Part shown: one piece after another, positions 1 through 9,732 of the stretch
Position numbering within the stretch: position 1 is the first letter of the stretch
Layout: each line of letters starts with the position of its first letter
Assembly (NCBI GenBank): GCA_000934385.1
Contig: KN880674.1
Coordinates: forward strand, 1-35,340
Source: Cylindrobasidium torrendii FP15055 ss-10
Lineage: Eukaryota > Basidiomycota > Agaricomycetes > Agaricales > Physalacriaceae
Direction of reading: 5' to 3'
Length of the DNA: 35,340 nt
Notes under the pieces: model-generated
Databases searched by the model: none
What the model was told of the DNA's origin: nothing
Seen by the model: the letters and a program-made list of their open reading frames with translations, nothing else
Position numbers and translations under genes: made by a program

Positions 1-175
1 GAAGGTAGCTCTGAAGGTAACCTAAGCTACCACAAGTTTGGCCTAACTTGGAGGTTCAACCTAAGTTACTACAGGGTCAACCTAACTTGAAGGTAACTCT
101 GAAAGCAACCTAAGCTACCCCAAGTTTGGCCTAACTTAAAAGTTTAGCCTAAGGTACTACAAGTTTCCCCAAGAC
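1..175. repeat. Two diverged tandem units of ~88 bp
   Basis: Two consecutive units begin at 1 and 89, each opening with GAAGGTA(G/A)CTCTGAA and sharing the later block CCTAAGCTACC(A/C)CAAGTTTGGCC. The second decays near 170. The units are made of short CCTAAG/AACTT-like words, so the array probably began as a shorter repeat. It continues off the left edge, so its full length is unknown. I see no gene from 176 to 465. Confidence 0.7.
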
Positions 176-465
176 ACCATATAGCCCTGTGCACCTCCCA
201 GAGTTGAACCCTCAGCCTGCCAAAAAAAGACTCGAAATAATGCACCAAAAAGGGCTCAAAAAATCAAAACACAAGCAAAAATGATATTAATATGGTCATG
301 GGAGCAGTAAGGTAAAAGTTCTGGAAAAGAGAGACTAACTAGCCAAAGGGATATTATGAGGAACCGGAATGAGGAGAATATGGGGCGAAATAAGCAGATT
401 ACGAGGTGAGATAGGCAGAAAGGTAAATGAAAAAGATAATTATGAAAATACGCAGCGGGAATTCC

Positions 466-2463
466 TTAAGCACGAAGACGAGCAACAGCGGCGGCCTCAG
501 CAGCCTCAAGCAGAGCAGTCAGCTCCTCGTCATCCTCGGGGAGCGACTTTTTGACAAGCCACGGCTTGTTGGCACGGCGACTAAGGCAATTTCGTCAGCA
601 TGAAACCAACAATTCAATTTTATGCTTACCAGACTTCGGCAAACAGTTCTCTCTGCCACCCTTCAACCCAGGCCGGATATCGTTCCCCCCACGCCACTAG
701 TTTGCCATGAATACGGTCGTACTCAGTGGCAGCAGCACTGGTGAAGTGCTTGTGCTGGTAACGCCCGGATGCATACTCATCGATAGCATGACCAATCTAA
801 AATTTCGTTAGTCCTTGTAATGCGGAAATTCAAGGGCAGACTCACAGCAGTGCCAACAAGGGCAACAGTTGCTGAGGGGATGCGCTGGGCATCAATGATC
901 CTCTGGTATGTCTCGATGTCATTCTTGCCCCGACGGCGGAAGAGGAAGTCGGCAATGATTTCGGCGAAGATGGACGACTGGCCGAGCAGCATCCTATCGA
1001 ACGTGCGGTCCTGTTTAAGGGTCAGTCAATAATCAAAGGCGGCGCGAAGCCACACACCTCATAGTCAAGGCCACCGAACAGGTGGCCACCGTCCTTCTGG
1101 TACCAGTGCGCAAGGTCCGCTGTTTCCTGCGTCGCCTTCTCCTCATCCTTCAGACGTACAGGGATGCCGACCATGTCGATGCGGCTACGGGCGCCATTGC
1201 CGAACTTCGCACGAGTGGCTTGAGCCTGATACTCTTGCTGCAAAAGTGTTAGTAAGTAGTAACCAAGGTGGACATTTACTCACGAAACCGAATGACTGAT
1301 CCGCCAGGTCACGGTCCGTGACCAGCCTATTGTACTCCCTCCGCATCGAAGTCGTACCCCAGGCCTCGGACAAGGCAGCTTGTTTCAGAGCCTTGAAATA
1401 GAACTTGCCGCGAAGTGAAATGGTCGGGTAGGCATCCATGGTGACGACGTTGGCGCTGGTGAACTTCTTGCCGACGCGTTGCAGCTTCAGGCTCTCGGGA
1501 TTGAAGTCAGCCTCGCAGATCTTGCGCGACTTGCGTACGGGGACCTCAACGTCGTCGTCAACGACATGGCCGGTCTTGCGCTTGCTGCGTCGCACGGGCG
1601 TCTCGGGAGTTGCATCTTCGATATCCTAGGGCAATGTTAGTAGAGCGAAATATGAATACAATGGGGAAAGACTTACCATGGCGTCGGCCTCGCCGTCGGA
1701 CTCTTCATCATCGCTCTCGTACTCATGAACCTCCTGGCGCCTCCGGTCCTCCTCCTCTGGCTTCTCCTCATTGTCGTCATCCTCCTCATCCTCCTCGCCC
1801 TCCTCCTCGTCCTCATCCTCGTTGGCGTCGTTGCCATCATCATCGCCGTTGAGCACGGTATTGAGGGCTGCTTCGAACTTGGCCTTGCCAGGACCAACGG
1901 TCTTGTCAAGAATGTCGAGCTCGTCGTTCTCATCGTCCCCGAAGAGGTCGATAGGGTGCTGGGGCATGGCTGGTTTGTGCGGGGGCGATTTCTGCGAGGC
2001 AGATTTCTGCGGGGCAGATTTCTGCGGGGCAGCAGATCCAAGGCGGGATGGTGGCATGCTGCTGCCGTCGTCCTCTACATCGTCGGGATACGCCAAGTCC
2101 ATCTTGCGCTTCTCGGCGGCAGCCTTCTCACGGATAGCTGTAAAGTCATTGAGTACATGCTGCCGCCCACAAATCGAGAAACGCACCGGCCTGCTTCTTC
2201 TCGAGCTCCTCCTTGGCTGCTTTCTTCTCACTCGTCTTCTTCGGAGTAGACTTCTTCGCAGCAGGCTGCGTCGCAGCTGACTTCTTCTGCGAACGGGGAG
2301 GCGGGGAAGCTACTGCCGGCGTTGCTGCCTTGGTAGCTGACCGAGTACCAGGGCGCGTAGAGGCGGTTGAGGCGGGAGGTGCAGCAGCCTTGGCAGTCGA
2401 CCGAGTACTTTTTCGCGTAGAGGCGGTGGAAGGTGCTTTCGATGTCTTGCGGGACGGTGCCAT
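466..2463 (-). CDS. DUF6532-like acidic nuclear-type protein
   Basis: Seven exons read in frame (2463-2187, 2137-1677, 1625-1284, 1237-1058, 1010-846, 796-630, 580-466), giving 568 aa with introns of 46-51 nt. Residues 1-90 are Ala/Ser/Thr/Lys-rich and strongly basic. Around 131-145 is a short QKSAPQKSASQKS repeat, and 191-222 is almost pure Asp/Glu. From about 290 to 540 is a folded region whose later part (IPSATVALVGTA, then HAIDEYASGRY and a Trp-rich tail) matches the pattern I know from the fungal DUF6532 family. Function of that family is unknown. The charged termini suggest a nuclear, chromatin- or nucleic-acid-associated protein, which is inference. A TATA-like box lies about 115 bp upstream of the ATG. 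The family call rests on remembered pattern only; the exon model is firm. Confidence 0.78.
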
Positions 2464-2575
2464 GTCGAATAGAGTAGAAGGGTAGAAAGATTGGTGGAAA
2501 CGATGAGGTAGCTGAGAGTGATTGGTGTGGGATGGAAAGGAAAGGAATGGAAAAAAGATATCGTAGTCCTGGGGG

Positions 2576-2583
2576 TTTATATA
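2576..2583 (-). promoter_or_regulatory. TATA-like box of the DUF6532-like gene
   Basis: On the minus strand the sequence reads TATATAAA, about 113-120 bp before the ATG at 2463. It is followed by pyrimidine-rich DNA, as in many fungal core promoters. Position and sequence are the only support. Confidence 0.45.
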
Positions 2584-2762
2584 GGTGTAGACGGTCCGAA
2601 AAACCGCAGCTGAAAAAGTGGAACGACAGACCGACATAGCTACCACTATACAAAAACGGGACTGCGCGTATGGGTATCCCTCCGCTTGCATATCCCGCTG
2701 TTGGGTATCCTTCCGCTAATGCTAAAACAAGGGACGTGAGTTGACATGTCAACAAAGACAAT

Positions 2763-4803
2763 TCAGCTCACCCAAATAGGAAAGAACCGCTCGGTAAGGA
2801 GTGCTGGGCGTTCCGCATCTCGAGCGTCCTCGGCCTCCTCTAGCTCATGAGTCCTGAGGTATTCCTGCCACCCGTACTTGTGCAAGCCGCCGCGGTATGC
2901 CCACTCGAAATGTCCACCAGAGGAGTAAGAAGTAATGGAGTATCGTTTCTCACTGGGCCCAATCCTGGTATTGGCATGTGGCAGGCGAGCTGTCGGAAAG
3001 TATGCTTCAGCGCCCTGGGGAAATTGGACCGCTAACTTGAGGGACGGAAACAAGAGATGACCTCCTTTTCGATAATCGAACGACCCAAAGCATTTCAAGA
3101 CACTTTGCATGAATGCGAAGTCCTTGTCGTCCATATGAGTGTCGCAGACAGTCTGTTTGCCGAAGTTGACCGTTGTGAGGGCGTAAGGCAGGTGCGTGTA
3201 GTTCCATTCCAGATGTTCGGTGTCCAACTGGGTGGTGAGCGCCTCCCGCACATCCCACAGTGCAGCATGCAGGTTTGGATTCCACATACGAAGAGCGACT
3301 AAGTGGTGTTTAGCACAGGCACAGAATGGAGGGATAGACTAACCGTCGGTCTGGTGAGCGTCATAGACAAAGTCGGGATCCGTAAATATGCGTCGTAGAA
3401 CATTATAGTTGGTCTTGACATTGAACACTTGCCGAGGTTGCTTTACACGGCATGAGAACATTGCAACACATCAAGGTAGATACGTACCGATGACCCTCCA
3501 CTATGGACGATACCCCCGCGCAGAGCACCGAATTCACCCTTGCCTTTCCTATTCTTGAGTAGGGCACACGTCCCTTCCACCTCGAGCTTGCTCGTCATTC
3601 TCTGCTGCCGTTCTAGCCCAGACTGTGATGCGTCTCGTTTGCGTAGCAGAATTATGAAACGTCGCATACAGTCCAGGAAGACAATGTTCACGGAGCCATC
3701 CCACTCGAATTCTTCGTAGCCCTTCTCGATGGCGTCTTGAATCGTTTGTGTAGGCTCGTACACGTTGACGGAGCTTCCACGCCAACCACCAGTGCCCACA
3801 CGCGTCTTGGTTATGTCGAAGTTGCGAAGGATGTAGACTTTTGTTTGGCGCATATGTTTGACCCAGATATCTTTAAGGCCATGGAAGCGTTCCTCCCTGC
3901 GACGGCGCTCAGTCCGGTTCCTATTCTTGCGAGCTTTAGCCAGAGCTTTGGCCTCAACGGTCTGGGGTTTACGGCGACGTTGCTTCTTCCGAGGAGGGGA
4001 GGATACCATAGCAGTGGAAGGAATGAATGCAAATGATGGTGGAGGCGGAGGTAAAGGAAGGGATGACGTGGTCGAGGCAACTCGAAGGCGGCTGAGTGCC
4101 ATGGGAGAACACTGAGGCAAGGACTTTGTGGGGCGCGGTTTGGGTGGTTTGACATCGAGATTGGAATTGGCCGAAGCTTGTCGATGTCTCGTAGGCGTAG
4201 AAGACTGTCCGTCTCTGCTCCGTGCGAGGGAGCGCTGAGTGCGAGGTTGAGTTGAGCGGTTTGAGGCCGCCGATACACAAGGCGGTGGACCTAATGCAGA
4301 AGATGGTTGCACAGAACGTGTTGATCTGGAGGAAGTCTTCGGGACATTGGTAGAGATGCCCACAACGGAAGGACGAACGCGAGTGTTCCGAGGAGGGCAT
4401 TGAGCCGTATTCTTGGAGGAAGCGTGTGTAGAGAGCGCGCGTTTTGAATGAATGTTATTTACAGACTAGAGAATTGTCAGACATAAATCATGCATACAAG
4501 TTGCCAGCCACTCACTGCCTCGATGTCTTCTGTCTCTGACGTTTCGGAGAGGTCAGACAGAGGACCGTCAAATAGCCCATCCAGCGCGCGACCTTCCGAC
4601 GAGATTGCACCAGGGAGCGGGATAAGACGGATGGAGCGGTCCGCGCTCTCAACATCGCTGACGTCTGAGAGATCAGAGAGGTCGGAGAGGCTGCCATCCA
4701 GTTGCGTCTTTGGAGGTCGAAGGCGCCTGCGAAGGTCGCAGAGTTTGGTTTCCGCAATTGCTTGCTCCAAGGCGGCAAAATCGACATTCGTCTGAGAATA
4801 CAT
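2763..4803 (-). CDS. TET/JBP-like 2OG-Fe(II) dioxygenase
   Basis: Four exons (4803-4516, 4465-3488, 3440-3344, 3298-2763) give 632 aa. Residues 1-96 are Ser/Asp/Leu-rich with repeated SDLSD words. The middle is Pro/Ser/Arg-rich with basic clusters near 255-262 and 273-290 that look like nuclear localisation signals. The C-terminal third is a double-stranded beta-helix oxygenase: H509-x-D511 (THMDDKDF), H562 (LPHANTR) and R573 (KRYS) are the expected iron ligands and 2-oxoglutarate-binding Arg. The surrounding GGHLLFPSLKLAVQFPQG pattern is that of the agaricomycete TET/JBP expansion, which oxidises 5-methylcytosine or related bases. Alternative end: splicing 2771-2722 would give a 6-nt last exon (His, stop at 2716). 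A 59-aa frame at 4803-4982 could be an upstream exon, but only through a 35-nt intron, so I start at 4803. Confidence 0.8.
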
Positions 4804-5492
4804 CAAAAGAGAACCTCAGTGGGTACAATGGGCAGCCAGAGCAATGAATGCGGTACAGCTTCCAACCCAGCCAAAACCGGAGGGTTGTACTTGTGCATCC
4901 AGCCAACAGTAACTCCAGCTGTTTGGGCGTTCAACAGAGATAAGATACGCACCGGGACCAGGCGGCTGGGCGAAGGCTGCATTGTACGAGACTATGATGT
5001 CGGCAACGGTCGAAATCTACGGGAAAGACACCAGTCACGGAGAGTGGTGTAATGCTTCACTGGCACTCAGCGAGTGAAGCTGTAGCTCTGGCGCGGAACG
5101 AGAGCTGGGACACTGTTGCACAAAACGACAGTGAAGGGAAGGAAGGAATGAGGTGGTCGTCGGTGAAGATAGATAAATCGGCCGCGGACGATGTGGTGGT
5201 GGTCGAAGAAGAGAGCTATTTCGTCCGATCACGATCTGCCGAAAATTGATCAGCTCTCGATCAGTGGCGCCGCCACTGTGCATTGCACACCAACTATGCT
5301 TCACAGCCTTACTGTATTGTTTACACCTGAGGTATACACGTTATGCGAACTTAAAAAAATCTTCTTTACACCATATCTAGTTAGGGATTTGTCAAACTTC
5401 GGGAATTCTTTGAACTACGTTTCGAAAAAAATATACAGACACAAGAAGATCAAAACAAAAGTATTGCTAGAAGAAACGCATGGTAAAGGTAT
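4804..5492. other. Intergenic, no supported gene
   Basis: Probable 5' region of the TET/JBP-like gene and 3' region of the next gene on the same strand. The only open frame of note is the 59-aa minus-strand one at 4803-4982, starting MQPSPSRLVP. It may be leader sequence or an unverified exon. The rest is AT-richer with no recognisable element. Confidence 0.5.
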
Positions 5493-6525
5493 TCACACTC
5501 CCGACATAAAGAATGCACTGCGTACACCCATGTCTTGTGTCGTCTCGTTGATGAGCGATATCAGGCGCGCATGCAGGTTGGCTACATCGGCAAGATGCTC
5601 TGCTGCAGCTTGTCGAGGATTCAGAGAAAAGCTGTTCACAGCGGCAACACCGTTGAAACGGCGATGTGGACCGGGAATGTACGCGGACGCATGGGCCTAC
5701 AGTGAAGAGATGTATCAATGGCTGTTGTAATGCTCAAAAACAAAACACTTACGAGCGCTTTAATTGATTCTTTCTTGCCTCCTACCAAAATGGAGCTCCA
5801 TTCTGTCTTCTCAAGCATCACGCGGATGAGCGTACGGTCTGCAAACGACACACCCGACGTGGGTCGGTCAAAGACACCGCAAGGAAAGACCCATTCATAC
5901 ACTGCGTACGCAAGGGTGTTTATTGCTTTACGCTCGTTGATGCTTCCCCTGCGATAGAACTCCGTTTCGTGAGCCCAGGACTGGATGAACGCATTAGATG
6001 ACAATGACCATCGACATTAGCGAGAACGCACCAAAAACTGGTACACGGCCTGGAAACTTGGAAGCCAGTACTGGTCTGGCGAGTATGGGGGCCTGTCCGA
6101 CACATTGACAAAGTCCGACCGCTTGACGTGTTCTTTCTCTTCAGGTGGGACGTGCACATTGTCCTTGAAAACAGCAATTTCTCCGCCTTGATGAAGCAGG
6201 ACGCGGGAAACGTAACACAACATCTCGCGTCCCTGTTGTTTAATGAGGGCGCGGTCGATTTCTCGGCCACCCAGAACCAGTGTGAACTCATTCGATGTAA
6301 GCATAGCGGACGCAAGAGACGGGCGGAAGCAACATATACATCATCGACATGCTCACCTTTATATCTTTGTCCAATTAGCTCCCGGCCCCCACCGAACTTC
6401 ATGATGGTGCCCGGAAAACTTCGAGCGCCGGGGTTGAAGATTACCTCTCTGGACGACACGCCTGTCGGCAATGAATTGAACAATAGAAACATCACCCTAC
6501 ATGTGTGTGCCACGCACCTGGTCAT
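5493..6525 (-). CDS. Unrecognised 290-aa protein between two oxygenases
   Basis: Four exons (6525-6340, 6286-6032, 5980-5753, 5696-5493) join in frame, with introns of 51-56 nt, to a protein ending FFMSGV. I do not recognise the family. It contains alternating hydrophobic and charged segments that look globular (FNPGARSFPGTIMKFGGGRE; LVLGGREIDRAL; YAVYEWVFPCGVFDRP), no signal peptide, no obvious transmembrane helix in the body and no zinc motif. The start is the weak point: the N-terminal 22 residues from the ATG at 6525 are Cys-rich and hydrophobic and could be replaced by an unseen upstream exon between 6530 and 6690. The splice at 6339-6287 ends GAG rather than a pyrimidine-rich acceptor. 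It lies on the same strand as, and between, the TET/JBP-like and JmjC genes. Confidence 0.55.
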
Positions 6526-6770
6526 ACGACACTTACCTGGCTACAACACGCTGGATGGCAAATCCAATACAAGATTGCAAAGAGGGATGCAGTTAGTGAA
6601 AAGTTACCGAAACTATCCAGGGGAACGTAGTGAACAAGAGAGCGGACGGAGGGACTTCAGATTGCAGAACAAAATCGGATTTGTATTATGAATGGATTGC
6701 CCGCTAAAATGGGACTCAGAATACCTTTATTCCGCTTCAACTCTCGTTCTCGTTCCGTTCCGTTTGAAGA

Positions 6771-9166
6771 CTACGCTTTCTCCTGCTCGAAGCTACGCAT
6801 TCTTTCACCCTCGATGGCCAGTTCCATGTACGAACTTGCTGATTTCCATATAGCGCCCGCGTCGTACAGCGAGTTGAAATTTTGAGGGCCCAAGGCATTC
6901 TGCAACATGGGAATAGCTTTGGCTACGAGTCGACGCTGCTCAGAGGCAGATAATTTATACTTCACCCACTCCAACTGATCCAATCCAAGCTGATATGTCA
7001 GCCGTAGAGCCCTCCACACTGTGACTGTGTAGACAGGGTGAAGATGAAGTTGCTTGGAGAAGATAGAGTAGGATTTTGGGTCTAGCAACATGAGCGCAAG
7101 AGCCAGCATTGGTCTCATGCGGAGGGGTATTTCTGAGAACCGTTAGCAGCAGCACACTCTCCGAAGACATGGCATATACCAAGCTGTGGGTGCATCATGG
7201 GAAGTGCTGCCAGGAGGGAGGCCAGCGCCCCGTACACGCCCATATCATCGGCGTCTACATTGGTAGTTAGATGACTGTACAGAACATCCACGCGCCGTGC
7301 AGCTTCCGTGAGATGCATCGAATGCAGATTGTAGTAACTGCCGCCTCTGGTGAAGCACTCCTCCAGAGTGATTACCCAATGCACTGCTCCGGGAACCTGC
7401 AAGCTAAGAACAAATCAGTCAGAAGGCGCATTCCAGACCGACTGGGCGTACTATCCGTCACCCGCCTCAAGGAGTACATTCTCCACACGTTTGAATCCCA
7501 ACTTCTTCAGAGCCTTCGCATCGTGCATATAGCTTGATGCAATGGCGACGTTCTTCTCCATGTCTTCTGGCGGTCCATCATAATAAGCTATTTGCCAGAT
7601 TTTTGCCCCATAGTCTATGGCTGCCCAGATCGCAGTGCCTTCCGAGTCCTGGTGGTCAAGTGTGACATAGTATGCTTGGGAAAGCATCGACCACAACGCG
7701 TCGTGGATCGCCATGTTACCGTAGTCACGATCCTCGATGGCTAGCGCCGCAACCAGGCCATGGTTGAGGTGCCTTCCATGCAGTTAGCAATTGTTGAAAG
7801 CCTGTAGATAAGTACTTACTGGAGTTCGTGGACGCCAGCATCCTGAGAATTTAGCCACAGCTCCAAGCATGCAAGAATATCGTGGCTCGTGTCGCAAGAA
7901 TCCATTATGGAACCAAATTCACCAATTGTCATAGATTTGGTGAGTTCTGGCTGGTCATCGTTCGATGGTTGAACTGGCTCGGCGTTGTCTGGAGGGTATA
8001 GTGTCCCACTCTTTTCTAACGACGCGTGAAGCTCCGCTTTGCGCCTCATACCTGCATGCCATACGACTATCAAAATTGTACCTTTTAGATAAATCTTCCT
8101 TTACTTACTTTGAACCGTCGTCGGCTTGGATGGGAGTATCTTGAACTCCCTCCATAGAAACTGACTAACTGTTTCTCCCTGTTTTGGACGTAGCGGCTTC
8201 TTGTGCAAACCCTTAATTACAACAGGGCGTCCTTCAGAAAAAGCGTGGGCAACCGCCTTGTGATCAAAAGAGTGCATAACTTGCACCATTCCGGACGGGT
8301 TCGACGTTGCTATCAGCGGGGACGCCGAAAGACGACGCTTGGCCAAATCACATTCCTTCAATGTCGAATTTGAGTTCAGATTTAACTGAAAGATACTGGT
8401 TTGACGTACCACTCGCAAGAGGTTTCCTCCCTCATTATCGTCGATGTAGGGAAGGTAAACAAGATGTCGTTGTCCGTCATGGTCAACCAACTCGATGTGC
8501 TCTGGTGAAGGTCGCCCATGAAGTATCAGCCTCTCGGGCGCAGGCGATGGGGGAGCGTCAGATAACGGAGACGACGAACGCGAAGAGATGTCCGGTGCTG
8601 GCGGTGAGACATATTGGTCAGATGGTGGCAGAGGTAGTTCCCATTTGTCTGTCTCGACGGTGCATTCAATCGGTAAAGATGCGGTAGAATCTAGGACCGC
8701 CGGTGGTACAACGTATGTCGAGGTCGGCGAACTTGGAATGAACTGAACCGGCGTGCATGATCTCCTGAACGCGTCTGGTCAGATAACATAGAAAGGTGGG
8801 GAAAACACGAGATATACTTCGATGTGTTAGCAACTATGTCCTCTGTTGCCTCGCGTTTCCGCTTGGCTGCAAATGACGACGAGGCTCTAAAGAAAATATC
8901 AGCACCTGCCGCTTTTTTGACAGAATTAGAATGTCATACGTCGTCTGCTCACTCCAGCGCTGGGAAAGGCGCCTTGAATCCTTTTCATCATCGCCAGAAC
9001 ACATGAGAGAGCGGGCTTGGCGTTTGGTGAGTGCACAGTTGGGGAACTTGACTCTGGCCCATGCGAGGACAGAATTTGACTGCCCGTCCCACCCTTTCAT
9101 GAGCTCTCTGTTCTCCAAGCACATTGCGATCGCCTGCGCGTAAGGTGTGAGAACTGCTTTGTCCAT
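6771..9166 (-). CDS. JmjC-domain protein, putative histone demethylase
   Basis: Seven exons (9166-8940, 8886-8818, 8764-8109, 8051-7820, 7772-7452, 7403-7180, 7132-6771) give 696 aa. The N-terminal 75 residues look folded. Next comes a basic KRKRE patch and a long Ser/Pro-rich linker (about 100-190). The JmjC cupin occupies roughly 280-540, with H435-x-D437 (LDHQDSEGTAIW) and H510 (VPGAVHWVI) as iron ligands, followed by GGSYYNLHS. The arrangement resembles KDM2/JHDM1-type JmjC proteins of agaricomycetes, which use 2-oxoglutarate and oxygen to demethylate lysine. No F-box, CXXC or PHD module is visible, so substrate and specificity are unknown. The C-terminal ~120 residues are helical. The second intron uses the acceptor at 8765 because the nearer CAG at about 8774 breaks frame. 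Confidence 0.8.
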
Positions 9167-9177
9167 GGCTGTGGGTT

Positions 9178-9276
9178 GTCTTCGGATCGTCTTCCAGCTG
9201 TCTTCCGACTGTCTTCCGGCTGTCTTCCGGCTGTCTTCGGGCTGTCTTCCGATCGTCTGTGGGGTGTCTTCGAAGT
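9178..9276. repeat. 11-bp minisatellite, nine units
   Basis: Nine consecutive 11-mers in exact register start at 9178, 9189, 9200, 9211, 9222, 9233, 9244, 9255 and 9266, with consensus GTCTTCCGGCT. Units 4 and 5 are identical; outer units are more diverged. It begins 12 bp upstream of the JmjC gene's ATG, so it occupies that gene's 5' UTR or core promoter. An 11-nt period cannot keep one reading frame repeat to repeat, which argues against coding. Confidence 0.9.
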
Positions 9277-9732
9277 CAAAGAGCCCTAATATTACCCAGA
9301 AAAGAAAGAAATTCTATGTCAGCTCAACTTATACAAGCGAAATCATGAATCATACCTGCAATGAATGTGTGTTGCTGGTGGTAAATGGCGAAGAAAAAAT
9401 TAATGGCAGACGCGATCACGGGACACGTTTTCGTACCATGCTGCTCCCTCAAGGAGGCTTGCACTGCCTCACCTATCTTTGGCTACGCTGATGCTGCCGA
9501 GCGTCTGCGAGGTTGACCGACCCGTTGTGCGTGGTTTTCCTATCTTAAGTCTGTCCTACATGTCTGTCAGTTAGAACAAGAACTCTGTAAGATTGAACGT
9601 TGTAAAGGTGGAAACAAACGAACCTCGTGGATATGCTGGGGTCGTTTGCGACATGTGCATCACACCCACCACTGCAAACAAAGGTCCGTAATATTCAAAA
9701 ATATAAAAGTACAAAAGCAAAAAGTCCGTCGG
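9277..9732. other. Intergenic, nothing recognised
   Basis: Sequence between the JmjC promoter and the stop codon of the 791-aa gene. It contains only short unsupported frames. I see no tRNA, repeat or conserved motif. Confidence 0.5.

Noticed and set aside
1725..2280. Plus-strand open frames of 169-174 aa (Ser- or Leu/Val-rich)
   Set aside because: They are antisense to the Asp/Glu-rich exon of the DUF6532-like gene; low-complexity codons keep all frames open.
3007..3302. Alternative frames over the dioxygenase domain
   Set aside because: They overlap the exon carrying HxD...H...R, which is clearly the coding frame.
9147..9491. 114-aa plus-strand frame through the minisatellite
   Set aside because: The 11-bp period alone keeps it open; the remainder has no protein character.
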